From Lactobacillus amylolyticus DSM 11664 (GTDB lineage: Bacteria; Bacillota; Bacilli; Lactobacillales; Lactobacillaceae): 64,000 bases of DNA. Each line of letters opens with the position of its first letter. Positions within the stretch are counted from its first letter, which is position 1. The notes beneath the pieces were generated by a model. It saw nothing but the letters and a program-made list of their open reading frames with translations, ran no database searches and was not told the origin of the DNA. A program made the position numbers and the translations under genes. The stretch is taken from positions 1 to 64,000 of the forward strand of contig NZ_ADNY01000011.1 of NCBI RefSeq assembly GCF_000178475.1, in the 5' to 3' direction. Shown here in pieces: positions 36,990 through 47,370 of the stretch.

Positions 36990-37331
36990 ATGGCAAATAC
37001 AGTTGTGATTAATGGTGATAAACGAAAATTCACTTTGAGTCCGGATATTAAGTTATATGCTTTAATTGATGCAGGCTTTATGAAGACTGCTAAAGGCAAT
37101 TTTAACTATGAACATCCCTTGTATAATGATTCACCTTATAATGCGCCAACTAAGCTCAAGATTACAATCAACAAGGAATTGTCACATCTGACCATGGTTG
37201 TTACTGATCGCAATGGTTTGCAAAAGGTTAATATTTTTAAGAACAAGCAATTGGCCCCAACTGTCGATCTTTTAAATTATATTTTGAAAGATTTGGAGGA
37301 GCGTAAAATTATTGTTCCAGTAAAGGATTGA
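36990..37331 (+). CDS. DUF1831 family protein (113 aa)
   Basis: A 113-aa soluble alpha/beta protein (VVINGDKRKFTLSPDIKLYA...) of the DUF1831 family. This family is found in lactobacilli between a cysteine desulfurase and mnmA; its function is unknown. Conserved features include the FMKTAKGNFNYEHPLY segment. AGCGAGGAATT precedes the ATG at 36990. mnmA begins within six bases after its stop. A role helping sulfur transfer is suggested only by this fixed context. Confidence 0.85.
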   Translation: MANTVVINGDKRKFTLSPDIKLYALIDAGFMKTAKGNFNYEHPLYNDSPYNAPTKLKITINKELSHLTMVVTDRNGLQKVNIFKNKQLAPTVDLLNYILKDLEERKIIVPVKD

Positions 37332-38465
<1,134 letters not shown>

Positions 38466-38474
38466 TTAGAACAA

Positions 38475-38515
38475 ACAGAGATAAAACGAGCAAAGTTTTA
38501 TCTCTGTTTTTTTTT
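38475..38515 (+). terminator. Terminator after mnmA
   Basis: ACAGAGATAAAAC, loop GAGCAAA, GTTTTATCTCTGT and T9 form a perfect 13-bp stem. Confidence 0.92.
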
Positions 38516-38575
38516 AAAGAAAAATTTTGATGGTAAACTAATATTGTATAGACCAATATGTGAGAAAGGAAATCA

Positions 38576-39406
38576 ATGATGTATAAACTTATTGCCTGTG
38601 ACCTTGATGAAACCTTAATCAGTGATGATTCAACAATTTGTGAACGTAACCGCGAGGCAATCAAAAAGGCACTGTCACTAGGAGTAAAATTTGTTCCGGC
38701 AACGGGCAGAGGCTATGTTGCAATTGCTAATATTTTAAGAGAGTTGAACTTGTACAATAAGGCTGATGAATACGTGATTTCTTTTAATGGTGGCTGCATT
38801 AGTGAAAACAAGGATAATCAGATTTTAAAATTTACTGGCATCCCTTTTAAGAAGGCAGAAGAGTTATTTAATATTGGCAAGAACTTTGACGTCTGCATTC
38901 ACGTTTATACTAAGGAAAAAGTATACTTGTACCATGCTAGCGATGATGAATTTGATTATATGAAAGTACGTCATCCTGTTGAAAAGATTGATGATCAAAC
39001 TGATCTTAGCTTCTTAAAAGGTGAAAAAATTGCCAAGATGATTTATGGCAATCAAAATATGAACTATCTTCATGAAGTAGCAGATAAGATCAAAAACGAA
39101 ACCGCTGATTTAGATGTTTCATATTCATCTAACAGATTTTTGGAATTAAATCATGCTGGCATCAATAAGGGTACCGGTTTAATCTGGTTAGCTGATAAGC
39201 TTGGCATTAAGCCTGAAGAAACAATGGCGCTTGGTGATAACTGGAATGATCTGTCAATGATTCAAGCTGCTGGTTTAGGAATTGGGATGCAAAATGCCGT
39301 TCCTGATATGAAAAAGGACTGTGATTTTATTACTGCAGCTAATAACAATCAAGGCGGGGTTGGCGAAGCAATTGAACGGTTTATTTTAAAGTCAGCTAAG
39401 GATTAA
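38576..39406 (+). CDS. Cof-type HAD-IIB phosphatase
   Basis: A 276-aa HAD subclass IIB hydrolase. Motif I is ACDLDETLISDD (about residues 7-18), motif II is PATGRG, motif III is the lysine in NKGTGL, and motif IV is ALGDNWNDLSMIQAAG. The large C2B cap lies between motifs II and III. Such proteins dephosphorylate sugar phosphates, FMN or pyridoxal phosphate; the substrate here is open. It has its own short upstream region after the mnmA terminator, and AGAAAGGA precedes the ATG. Confidence 0.92.
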   Translation: MMYKLIACDLDETLISDDSTICERNREAIKKALSLGVKFVPATGRGYVAIANILRELNLYNKADEYVISFNGGCISENKDNQILKFTGIPFKKAEELFNIGKNFDVCIHVYTKEKVYLYHASDDEFDYMKVRHPVEKIDDQTDLSFLKGEKIAKMIYGNQNMNYLHEVADKIKNETADLDVSYSSNRFLELNHAGINKGTGLIWLADKLGIKPEETMALGDNWNDLSMIQAAGLGIGMQNAVPDMKKDCDFITAANNNQGGVGEAIERFILKSAKD

Positions 39407-39422
39407 ACTTAAGTCATATTTT

Positions 39423-39431
39423 TGCTACAAT
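39423..39431 (+). promoter_or_regulatory. Promoter of the phosphatase-TPR-recD2 operon
   Basis: TGCTACAAT is an extended -10 element about 23 bp before the ATG at 39454. Confidence 0.5.
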
Positions 39432-39453
39432 GGTCTCTAAGGAGATAAAAATT

Positions 39454-40113
39454 ATGCAAATTTATTTTGTTCGTCATGGAAAAACTGAATGGAATTTAGC
39501 CAGTCGCTTTCAAGGTGGTCACGGAGATTCACCCCTATTGCCCCAAAGTCTAAAAGATATCCAAAAACTTGGAAAGTATTTAAAAGGCACCAAGTTTCGT
39601 GGTATTTTTGCTAGTCCTCTTCAAAGAGCTTTTAATACGGCTCAGGGCATAGATGATGCAATGAACGCTAAGTTGCCAGTAGTGATTGATGAACGCTTGC
39701 GTGAGTTCAATTTGGGCGATATAGAAGGCATGAAGTTCGACGATGCTGCCAAAAAGTATCCTAAACAAATTGATAACTTTTGGCATCATCCTGATCAATA
39801 CGATCCACGAGAATTGCATGGCGAAACCTACGAACATGTTATTGCACGCGGCAAAGATTTTGCTACAGAAATGGCTCAGCGCTTTCCAGAAGATGACGAT
39901 AAAATCTTGGCAGTTAGTCATGGTGCTGCTTTATCAGCAATCATGGGTGGTTTATTAGGCTATCCTTTAAAAGACGTACGTAAACGTGGCGGCTTGAGCA
40001 ACACCAGTTTGACGGTTCTGGAGACTAAAGATGGTGGCAAAACTTTCCATTCGGTAATCTGGAATGAGACGGATTATTTAGGAAGAAAACTTTCAAAAAC
40101 TGATTCACTTTAA
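39454..40113 (+). CDS. Histidine phosphatase family protein (phosphoglycerate-mutase-like)
   Basis: A 219-aa branch-1 histidine phosphatase. The catalytic RHG is in YFVRHGKTEWN (about residues 5-15), the second histidine in AVSHGAAL, and the acid E in LREFNLGDIEG. It is cofactor-independent in style (GpmB/PhoE-like) and more likely a phosphatase than glycolytic mutase. The ATG at 39454 follows AAGGAGAT; the in-frame start at 39430 lies in the promoter region. The TPR gene starts at the base after next from its stop. Confidence 0.9.
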   Translation: MQIYFVRHGKTEWNLASRFQGGHGDSPLLPQSLKDIQKLGKYLKGTKFRGIFASPLQRAFNTAQGIDDAMNAKLPVVIDERLREFNLGDIEGMKFDDAAKKYPKQIDNFWHHPDQYDPRELHGETYEHVIARGKDFATEMAQRFPEDDDKILAVSHGAALSAIMGGLLGYPLKDVRKRGGLSNTSLTVLETKDGGKTFHSVIWNETDYLGRKLSKTDSL

Positions 40114-40114
40114 A

Positions 40115-40753
40115 ATGGATAAAAAAATAGCAGACTTATATGACGCGGGCAAAGTTGACCGCGCCATTCACTTATTAATTAAAAAAATTGATGATCACCC
40201 GCAAAATGTTGAAAACTATTTGCAGTTATCGACATACTTGCTTGAGCAGGGCAGCAGCGATCAAGCACAAAAGCTGCTTGAACAGGCTGAACATTTGGTA
40301 AAAAAGCCTCAAGAGCTCTACTATAATCTGGCTGTTTGTTATTACAGTCAAGGTGATTTTGATAAAGCTTTGGCTTTGCTTGATCAAATTGAAAATGATG
40401 ATTTGACTTTATATCAAAAAGCACTAGTTTATTTAAAACTGGGACAGGGTCAAAAGGCACTTGCATATGCATTAACCATCAAAAAAATTGACGAGCGAGT
40501 TTTAGAACTGATTGGCGATATTTGGCTTAGTCTAGGCAATTTAAAACAGGCTGAGACAAGCTATCTAAAAATTCCAGAAGAAAAAAGAACAGCAAAAGTT
40601 TATTTTCTTTTAGGAGTTAGTTTATTCGCTGATAATCGTGATCAAGCAGAAAAGTATTTTGCTCAGGCAAAACAAATGGATCCAAAATATTATCAAGAAA
40701 CGCAGCAGCAATATGGTAATTTACTAGGCTTAATAAGCGGCAAGGACAATTAA
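40115..40753 (+). CDS. TPR-repeat protein (YrrB-like)
   Basis: A 212-aa protein made of about six tetratricopeptide repeats (for example ENYLQLSTYLLEQGSSDQAQ and LYYNLAVCYYSQGDFDKALA), a soluble helical scaffold for protein contacts. In Bacillus the order trmU(mnmA)-yrrB(TPR)-recD2 is the same apart from the phosphatase genes here, so it corresponds to YrrB. The partner is unknown. recD2 begins one base after its stop. Confidence 0.85.
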   Translation: MDKKIADLYDAGKVDRAIHLLIKKIDDHPQNVENYLQLSTYLLEQGSSDQAQKLLEQAEHLVKKPQELYYNLAVCYYSQGDFDKALALLDQIENDDLTLYQKALVYLKLGQGQKALAYALTIKKIDERVLELIGDIWLSLGNLKQAETSYLKIPEEKRTAKVYFLLGVSLFADNRDQAEKYFAQAKQMDPKYYQETQQQYGNLLGLISGKDN

Positions 40754-40754
40754 A

Positions 40755-43109
40755 ATGGTTAAATTTACAGGAAAAGTCAACGGCATTGTCTTTGAAAATG
40801 ATCAGGATATGTTCAAAATCCTTGATGTAGAAATACTTGGCAAACTTGAAGGCTATCCTCGTGATGAAATAAAGGTCACCGGCAGCTTTGGCGAAATCCA
40901 GATTGCAGGACGCTATCAATTTGATGGTCGCCTGATTATGCATGACAAATTTGGCCTGCAATTTCGTTCAGATAGCTATCAACAAGTGATGCCACATGAG
41001 GAAGGCAGTTTGACCAAATATTTAAGTTCAAACAAATTTCCTGGCATCGGCTTAAAAGCAGCAGGAAAAATTATTGATGAACTTGGAATTAATGCCTTGG
41101 ATGTTTTGAAAAATAATCCTGCTAAGATCGATACCTTGGCCTTAACGCAAAAGCAGAAGGACAGTCTTTTATCAGGAATTAATTCAATGGACTCCTTTTC
41201 AGAGATAATTTTAAAATTAGCCCAATATGGCGTTAAGAAGAAGGTTGCCACTCGTCTATATCAGTTCTATCATGGCGAGGCCTTAAAAAAGCTGCAGCAA
41301 AATCCCTATGCAGCGATTGCTGAAGTGCAAGGCTATGGCTTTAAAACGGCAGATATCATTGGTCGTGAATTAAATATTAAGGCCGATGATCCTAAGAGAA
41401 TCCAAGGGGCAGTTTATCAAGTTTTAATTGATGCTTTAACCAGCAGTGGCGATACTTATGTTGGATTAGCTGAATTGTTAACTGAAAGCAGTAAAATGCT
41501 TGATATTTCGGCCTTTGATCCAATTGCTAAAGAAGTAAATACGCTGCAAAAGAACGGTAAAGTTGTCGTTGATGGTGAAAATGTAGCTATATCTAATATT
41601 TATGAAACTGAAGTAAATATTGCCCGAACGCTAAAAAATTTAGTACAACGCCGGCAAGACCAGCATGACGAAACATACTCTGATAGCGAGATGGAAGATG
41701 CTATTGAAGAAGCCGAAAAAAAGTTAAAAATCAAGTATGATGATACACAAAAGGCTGCAATCAAAAATGCTTTGAATAATCCAGTTTCGATTTTGACAGG
41801 TGGTCCCGGAACTGGAAAAACAACGATTATTAACGGTATCTTGCTGTCTTTACGGCAGTTGGCCGATATTCCAGCTTCTGCATTATACAGTGAAGACCCA
41901 CCGTTTTTACTAGCTGCACCAACAGGCAGAGCAGCTAAAAGAATGGGTGAAATCACCGGCATTGCTGCAAAAACTATTCACCGGTTGCTTGGTCTAGGAA
42001 TTGGCGAAACTGATGAAGCCGAACTCAACGAATTGAATGGAGAAATTTTAATTATTGATGAGATGTCAATGGTTGACATGTTCCTGTTTAAGCAATTGGT
42101 CTCTAGCATCAATCAAACTCGGCATATCGTCTTTGTTGGAGATAAGGATCAGCTGCCATCAGTCGGAGCTGGGAATGTTTTTAGTGATCTGATCAAATCA
42201 CATGCTTTTCCAACAACGATTTTGAAACAAATTCACCGTCAAGGCGATGATTCGACGATTATTACCTTAGCCCATGACGTAAATGACGGCAAAAATCAGG
42301 ATGAGCTGTTCAAGAAAACCAAAAACTATTCATTTATCCCTTGTCAGCCGCAATTAGTCGGCGAAGCTGTCGGACAAATTGTCGAATTGGCGTTAAAACG
42401 GGGGTTTTCTAAAGATGATATTCAAGTCCTCGGTGCAATGTATCACGGCAATGGTGGCATTATTAATTTGAATGATATTTTGCAGGAAATTATGAATCCA
42501 CCAAAAGCCAAAAGCAAACAGGTTGAGGCTCATAACGAAAATTTCCGTATTGGTGATCGAGTTTTGCAGCTGCAGAACAATCCTGAAAAAGACATTTACA
42601 ACGGACAGATTGGTAAAGTCGTCGGCATTGATGATCACAGTTCCGATAAATGTTTGATTGCCAATTTTGATGAACGTGAGGTTGAATTTAATAAAAAAGA
42701 CCTGTCTGATTTGACACGGGCTTACGCAATTACTATTCATAAATCACAAGGGTCTGAGTTTCCGCTGGTAGTTTTGAATTTAACTATGCAAAATTACGTC
42801 ATGCTAAAAAGAAATCTTCTTTATACAGCAATTACGCGAGCGGAGAAGAATCTCGTGCTAGTAGGTGAGCCGCGAGCATATATTACGGCTTTAAATACTC
42901 CTGGCAATGATCGAAAGACCGGCTTAACTGCAAAGTTGCAAAAAGAACTGAAAGTTGATCAGTCAAATGATGATGCTGCAAAAACTGCAAAAAAGCTGCC
43001 ACCAAAATCAGCAGAACAAGAAGATTATATTTTAACTAAAGAAAAAATCTATTCAGGTGAAATTGATCCAATGATTGGGATGCAGGATATTAGCTTAAAA
43101 GCTCGTTAA
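40755..43109 (+). CDS. recD2: RecD2-type ATP-dependent DNA helicase
   Basis: A 784-aa SF1B 5'-3' helicase independent of RecBC. The N-terminal OB-like and helix-hairpin-helix region (FPGIGLKAAGKII) precedes the motor. Walker A is GGPGTGKT at about residues 349-356. Motif II (IIDEMSMVDMFLF), motif III (FVGDKDQLPSVGAG) and the C-terminal UvrD-like region (AITIHKSQGSEFP, YTAITRAEK) follow. RecD2 acts in replication-fork maintenance and repair. Length is normal. A terminator follows at 43176. Confidence 0.96.
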   Translation: MVKFTGKVNGIVFENDQDMFKILDVEILGKLEGYPRDEIKVTGSFGEIQIAGRYQFDGRLIMHDKFGLQFRSDSYQQVMPHEEGSLTKYLSSNKFPGIGLKAAGKIIDELGINALDVLKNNPAKIDTLALTQKQKDSLLSGINSMDSFSEIILKLAQYGVKKKVATRLYQFYHGEALKKLQQNPYAAIAEVQGYGFKTADIIGRELNIKADDPKRIQGAVYQVLIDALTSSGDTYVGLAELLTESSKMLDISAFDPIAKEVNTLQKNGKVVVDGENVAISNIYETEVNIARTLKNLVQRRQDQHDETYSDSEMEDAIEEAEKKLKIKYDDTQKAAIKNALNNPVSILTGGPGTGKTTIINGILLSLRQLADIPASALYSEDPPFLLAAPTGRAAKRMGEITGIAAKTIHRLLGLGIGETDEAELNELNGEILIIDEMSMVDMFLFKQLVSSINQTRHIVFVGDKDQLPSVGAGNVFSDLIKSHAFPTTILKQIHRQGDDSTIITLAHDVNDGKNQDELFKKTKNYSFIPCQPQLVGEAVGQIVELALKRGFSKDDIQVLGAMYHGNGGIINLNDILQEIMNPPKAKSKQVEAHNENFRIGDRVLQLQNNPEKDIYNGQIGKVVGIDDHSSDKCLIANFDEREVEFNKKDLSDLTRAYAITIHKSQGSEFPLVVLNLTMQNYVMLKRNLLYTAITRAEKNLVLVGEPRAYITALNTPGNDRKTGLTAKLQKELKVDQSNDDAAKTAKKLPPKSAEQEDYILTKEKIYSGEIDPMIGMQDISLKAR

Positions 43110-43175
43110 TCGATTCTAAAAGCCAGTAAAATAAGTTAAAATATTAGATGTTAGAGTCAAAGTCCAATGTTATTC

Positions 43176-43205
43176 GCCCTAAGTTTAGCTTGGGGCTTTT
43201 GTTTT
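43176..43205 (+). terminator. Terminator after recD2
   Basis: GCCC(T)AAG, loop, CTT(G)GGGC and TTTTGTTTT form a moderate hairpin just ahead of the gene at 43224. Confidence 0.6.
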
Positions 43206-43223
43206 GGGAAAAGAAGAATTGCA

Positions 43224-43838
43224 ATGAGTTCATATTATGAATTAAAATGGCACGATGAAGATTTATCTAAATATTCAACAGATAAGCTCTACTTTATTTG
43301 GAATGTAGTTAAGCAGCCGCTTCGCCCTGAATATCGACAAATGCTAGGAGAATTAAAGTGGCGTCAAGCTAAGAAGAAGCAAACGAATACTTTAGCCAAA
43401 ATTAAAGAGATTATTTCTTTGCGGACAGATAGAAATGAATTACGTAAAGCTTGGTTGAAGTTGCATCCGCAAGCTAAAAAAGAAAGAACAGGGAAAACCA
43501 TCTCCGAATTAGCGCAGATGCTGCCAGAAATTTCGAAGCAATTAGGGGCTTTTATTGAATTAGAAAATATCGAAATAAAATACTTTGGCAATGATGGTGA
43601 ACCTTATTATGAATTGACAGATTTTAGGGATGTCTTTCCGAATAATTACTTAAAGAGTGGTTTTAAAAAATATGGAATTGCCGAAAAGAAGTTTTTACAA
43701 CTAATAGGTAAAGCGCATCAAGAACAATATCGAAAATTACGCCAGCAAATTGAGCTTGAAGAAGACGAAAATGGCGAAATCATTATTCCATATTATGATG
43801 CGGTTGAGTTAAAACATATTTTGGAAGAAGCAGGTTAG
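43224..43838 (+). CDS. Hypothetical protein (204 aa)
   Basis: I do not recognise a family. The protein starts MSSYYELKWHDEDLSKYSTD and is soluble, basic in the first half (WRQAKKKQTNTLAKIKEII) and acidic near the C-terminus (LEEDENGEIIIPYYDAVE). There is no signal peptide or membrane segment. A central region SELAQMLPEISKQLGAFIE could be helical. The ATG at 43224 was chosen where the charged, soluble sequence begins; the open frame upstream crosses the recD2 terminator. The ribosome site (GAAAAGAAG) is weak. It is followed 32 bp later by the DUF1828 gene. Confidence 0.65.
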   Translation: MSSYYELKWHDEDLSKYSTDKLYFIWNVVKQPLRPEYRQMLGELKWRQAKKKQTNTLAKIKEIISLRTDRNELRKAWLKLHPQAKKERTGKTISELAQMLPEISKQLGAFIELENIEIKYFGNDGEPYYELTDFRDVFPNNYLKSGFKKYGIAEKKFLQLIGKAHQEQYRKLRQQIELEEDENGEIIIPYYDAVELKHILEEAG

Positions 43839-43870
43839 AGCAAAATATTTTTAAGGAGTGCGAACAAAAG

Positions 43871-44248
43871 GTGAAGCTTAAAGCAGAATTTATTCAAAGT
43901 GAACTTGGCAATTGGGTTGCAAGAAATACCGCTGTTATTCCGGTTAGTTCAGATATCTTTGAAGTGGCGACAACTGAAATTGATTCTTATGGTGACACGA
44001 TTTATTGCTTTGTTAAACAGGTTGATAATTTGTATCAAATTAGCGATGAGGGCCGAATGCTTTTTAAACTGGATCCAGGTGCAAGCGATCAAGAACTTTA
44101 TGAAACAGCAGAAGCAATTGCGATAGGGGCCGGTTTTGATTATGATGAAAAGCATTGTGAAATCTCGGTAACAACCGATCAAGATAATTTAGCGCAAGCG
44201 ATTGTTAAATTATCACAGCTTCAATTGGCAATATCATATTTGGGTTAA
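43871..44248 (+). CDS. DUF1828-domain protein (125 aa)
   Basis: A 125-aa soluble acidic protein. IDSYGDTIYCFVKQVDNLYQ followed by ISDEGRMLFKL is the pattern of the DUF1828 domain (GD.I.F......Y.L.D.G). In many bacteria DUF1828 is the N-terminal half of a protein of about 250 aa joined to DUF1829; here only the first half plus a short helical tail exists. It starts with GTG at 43871 behind AAGGAGTG, about 10 bases upstream. No function is known to me. It lies after a hypothetical gene on the same strand, possibly as an operon. Confidence 0.7.
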   Translation: MKLKAEFIQSELGNWVARNTAVIPVSSDIFEVATTEIDSYGDTIYCFVKQVDNLYQISDEGRMLFKLDPGASDQELYETAEAIAIGAGFDYDEKHCEISVTTDQDNLAQAIVKLSQLQLAISYLG

Positions 44249-44249
44249 A

Positions 44250-44283
44250 AAAAAGCTTGGTTATAAAATAACCAAGCTTTTTA
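44250..44283. terminator. Bidirectional terminator between DUF1828 gene and the dagK-like pseudogene
   Basis: AAGCTTGGTTA, loop, TAACCAAGCTT with A- and T-runs on both sides ends both convergent genes. Confidence 0.88.
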
Positions 44284-45225
44284 TTGTCTTAGATTAAATG
44301 AGTCAATTTGAAATGCAACTTTGAATTTTTGCTTTTTTTGATCTTCGCCGTCAATTTGGTCATATTCTAGCTTAGAAGTGACAATATCAATTTTACTGCC
44401 GGCAATGTCATGAAAATGCGGATCATAAACATGAGAGCCGTCCTTTAACAATTTAGCAAAAAGGCGAATAAACTTATGCAAACTCGGCTTTTGAACAACG
44501 ACCACATCTAAATGATGGCTGTGAATGTTAGCTGAAGGCAAAATTGCAAATCCACCGCCAAAATATGGATGATTTGTGGTAGTGACAAAGTAGACATCAT
44601 CGTATTGCAATATATGATTGTCCTTTGTTACTTTGACGGAGAAAGTGTCCTGTCGGCAAAGTACATAATAATATTAGACGCGTAAATTAAATTGCCGAGA
44701 TGAAGCTTATTCAATTTTTCCTTCATTTTTTGATGATTGCTGCTGTATATGACAAAAGCATCAAACCCAATCCCAAAATTATTTACAAAATAATATGGTC
44801 GGTTGTTTTTTAACGAAGAAATAAACTTGCCACAGTCAACTGGATGATAATCTAAATTTTGTAAAAGTCGATTTACCAATTCTTCCGGCTTTTTTGATAA
44901 ATGAGCAGCACGTGCAAAATCATTGCCAGAACCAGCAGGGAGATAGGTAATTGGCGTTTCGGGATGATTTGAAGTTTTAATTCCATTGAGAATTTCGTTT
45001 AAAGATCCATCTCCGCCAATAACAATCAAAATTTCATTTTCTAGATGGGCGAGGTTGCCATAGTTTTTAGCTAAGCTGATTAATTCTCCAGAATAATTGC
45101 TTATTGGTAATCAAAGGGTAGGAGCTTCTCCTGCAAAACTTTGCTAAGCTCGGAAAAAGTCTCACAAGCTTGGCCATTGCCCGCCACGGGATTCAAAAGT
45201 AAATGTATTTTTTAATATTTTGCAT
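44281..45225 (-). pseudogene. Diacylglycerol kinase / lipid kinase family gene with three frameshifts
   Basis: On the minus strand the start MQNIKKYIYF at 45225 runs into TGA. One base more gives LNPVAGNGQACETFSELSK, then TAA. A second added base gives NYSGELISLAKNYGN and the kinase signature IGGDGSLNEILNG with PAGSGNDFARA. That frame stops at 44628. A third single-base shift near 44640 gives TFSVKVTKDNH, then the C-terminus to 44281. The parts together make a full DagK/YegS/LCB5-type kinase of about 315 aa, which would phosphorylate diacylglycerol or a related lipid. Each break is a one-base loss. The N-terminal NPVAG motif is cut from the GGDG motif, so no fragment should be active. Confidence 0.88.
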
Positions 45226-45242
45226 TTTTGACTTGTTTTTCT

Positions 45243-45273
45243 AAAAAAAAGAAAACCCTTGCGGGCTTCTTTT
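45243..45273 (-). terminator. Terminator of rpoY-rnjA
   Basis: On the minus strand, AAAGAAGCCC, loop GCAA, GGGTTTTCTTT followed by a T-rich run, directly after the rnjA stop. Confidence 0.75.
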
Positions 45274-45277
45274 AAAT

Positions 45278-46957
45278 TTATTTCTTTTCAACAATCATTG
45301 GTAAAATCATCGGTCTTCTTTCTGTCTTGGAATATAAAAAGTCAGAAAGGTTTTCAATAATTGCCTTACGAATATCGCTATCTTTAGGCTTATCCGTTTT
45401 AGCCATTTCATTTCTGAGAACGTGGTAAACATGTTTTTGTGCCTGACTAATTAATTCAGTAGATTCGCGCATATAAACAAATCCACGACTTAAAATATCA
45501 GGTCCAGCTAAAACGCGCTTATGTTTATAATCGACAGTAGCAACAGCTACAACTAATCCTTCTTCAGATAGAATTTGTCGATCATGAACAACTACGTTGC
45601 CTACATCTGCTTTACCTGAAGTATCAACATAGACATCACCAGCTGGAATATGACCAGCAATTCTTGCTCCTTCAGGCCCAAAGCAGACTACTTCACCATT
45701 TGATAAAACAAATGTGTTGTCAGCTGGAACGCCAGCTTCTTGTGCAAGTTCGGTATGAATAACCTGCATTCTGTATTCACCGTGAACAGGAATCATGTAC
45801 TTAGGTTTAGTTAACCGAACCATCATCTTTAATTCTTCTTGACCACCATGTCCAGAAGTGTGGACGTTGTTTACACGACCATGAATTACATGTGCGCCAC
45901 CTTCCATTAACTTGTTAATTAAGTGGTTAACGCTTAATGTGTTTCCTGGAATTGGGTTAGATGAAAAGATAACTGTGTCATCAGGCTGTAAACTGATTTG
46001 ACGGTGAGTACCATTAGCAATTCTGGATAGGGCAGCTAATGGTTCACCCTGTGATCCAGTACATAAAATCATTACCTTTTCAGGTGGCGTATGATTAATT
46101 TCATCCGCATCGACAATCAAACCTTCAGGCAAATTAAGATAGCCTAAATCAATCCCATTTTGTACGCCATTTTCCATGCTTCGACCAAATATGGCAACTT
46201 TTCTGCCAGTATCAATTGCAGCTTGAATAGCTGTTGATACACGGTAAAGATTTGAAGCAAAGGTAGCAAAAATGATTCTGCCTTTAATTCCAGTGATCAT
46301 GTCATGTAAAGATTTAGCAACAAATCTTTCAGACTTAGTAAATTGCTGTACTTCGGCGTTGGTTGAATCAGACAATAAAGCTAGGACGCCTTCATCGCCA
46401 AGCTTGGCCATTTTTTGAAAGTCTGGAGCCGGCTGATCCATTACTGGTGTTAAGTCAAACTTAAAGTCACCAGTAAAGACTACTACTCCAAGTGGAGTAT
46501 GAACAGCAATTCCCAAAGTGTCAGGAATAGAGTGAGTAGTTCTAAAGAAGGAAACACTTAATTTATTGAATTTTAAAACTGTATCTTCATGTTCTTCATG
46601 AAGCTCAGTTGTATTCAAAATACCGTGTTCTTCTAACTTGCCTTTGATTAAAGCTAAAGCAAATGGAGTTGCGTAAACAGGAATTTCAGGAATTTTTTCC
46701 AATAAAAATGGAATGCCTCCGATGTGGTCTTCATGTCCGTGACTAACAACTAGTGCTTTAATCTTTTTACGATTTTTAACCAGGTAGGAATAATCAGAAA
46801 TAACATAATTGATACCTAGTAAATTGTCTTCGGGAAACTTAATGCCACAATCCATGATAATAATTTCATCTTGGTATTGGACACAGTACATATTTCTACC
46901 GATTTCGTGCAGACCCCCGATGGCGAAAACGGCAACTTCATTATTTTTTATTCGCAC
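45278..46957 (-). CDS. rnjA: Ribonuclease J1
   Basis: A 559-aa metallo-beta-lactamase/beta-CASP nuclease with 5'-3' exo- and endoribonuclease activity, central to mRNA decay in Firmicutes. The zinc motif HGHEDH is intact at residues 73-78. Other metal ligands lie in RTTHSIPDTLG and FTGDFKFD, and the beta-CASP motif in VNNVHTSGHGGQEEL. It starts with GTG at 46957, behind AAGAAG; this spacing and the family start support it. The gene follows rpoY with five bases between them, the standard rpoY-rnjA pair. A second paralogue lies at 58847. Confidence 0.96.
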   Translation of the reverse strand: MRIKNNEVAVFAIGGLHEIGRNMYCVQYQDEIIIMDCGIKFPEDNLLGINYVISDYSYLVKNRKKIKALVVSHGHEDHIGGIPFLLEKIPEIPVYATPFALALIKGKLEEHGILNTTELHEEHEDTVLKFNKLSVSFFRTTHSIPDTLGIAVHTPLGVVVFTGDFKFDLTPVMDQPAPDFQKMAKLGDEGVLALLSDSTNAEVQQFTKSERFVAKSLHDMITGIKGRIIFATFASNLYRVSTAIQAAIDTGRKVAIFGRSMENGVQNGIDLGYLNLPEGLIVDADEINHTPPEKVMILCTGSQGEPLAALSRIANGTHRQISLQPDDTVIFSSNPIPGNTLSVNHLINKLMEGGAHVIHGRVNNVHTSGHGGQEELKMMVRLTKPKYMIPVHGEYRMQVIHTELAQEAGVPADNTFVLSNGEVVCFGPEGARIAGHIPAGDVYVDTSGKADVGNVVVHDRQILSEEGLVVAVATVDYKHKRVLAGPDILSRGFVYMRESTELISQAQKHVYHVLRNEMAKTDKPKDSDIRKAIIENLSDFLYSKTERRPMILPMIVEKK

Positions 46958-46962
46958 TCTTA

Positions 46963-47184
46963 TTACTTCTTATCGAACGACGTTAATTTAAAATCAGCGT
47001 GTTCTTTTTCGTACTTTAAAGAGTTTCCAGTTAATTCTTGGATGAGTTCAATGTTGTAGGGGGTATTATCCTCAACCAATGTTCTTGCTTCGACTTGGTT
47101 GTCTGCCTCCATGTAAAGAGTTTGTGTTGTTTCTCTACGTGGGTTAACAATCTTGTCTTTTTGATACAAAACTTTGTAGATCAT
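46963..47184 (-). CDS. rpoY: RNA polymerase epsilon subunit RpoY
   Basis: A 73-aa protein ([20 protein letters not shown]...) of the RpoY/YkzG family. It is a small auxiliary RNA polymerase subunit of Firmicutes that resembles phage Gp2 and binds between the beta' jaw and alpha. Conserved features are the [14 protein letters not shown] strand and [17 protein letters not shown] precedes the ATG at 47184. It forms an operon with rnjA, as in other Firmicutes. The exact promoter is unclear in the AT-rich upstream region. Confidence 0.94.
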   Translation of the reverse strand: MIYKVLYQKDKIVNPRRETTQTLYMEADNQVEARTLVEDNTPYNIELIQELTGNSLKYEKEHADFKLTSFDKK

Positions 47185-47370
47185 ATTTATAATCTCCTTA
47201 ATTTATTGTAAAAAACGTTCTCAAAATGAATATTTATAAAAAATATTCCATAGCTAATAAAAATTTTATCATAATTAATAAGGTAAGTATAGAAACAAGC
47301 TAAGTGTTATGACTTTTTTTAAAACAGAGAATATGTTGACTATAAATAACAAAAGGACTACCATAAGACA

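Noticed and set aside
43871..44248. DUF1828 gene plus upstream gene as a toxin-antitoxin system
   Set aside because: The sizes (204 and 125 aa), lack of DNA-binding or RNase motifs and 32-bp gap give no positive support; left as unknowns.
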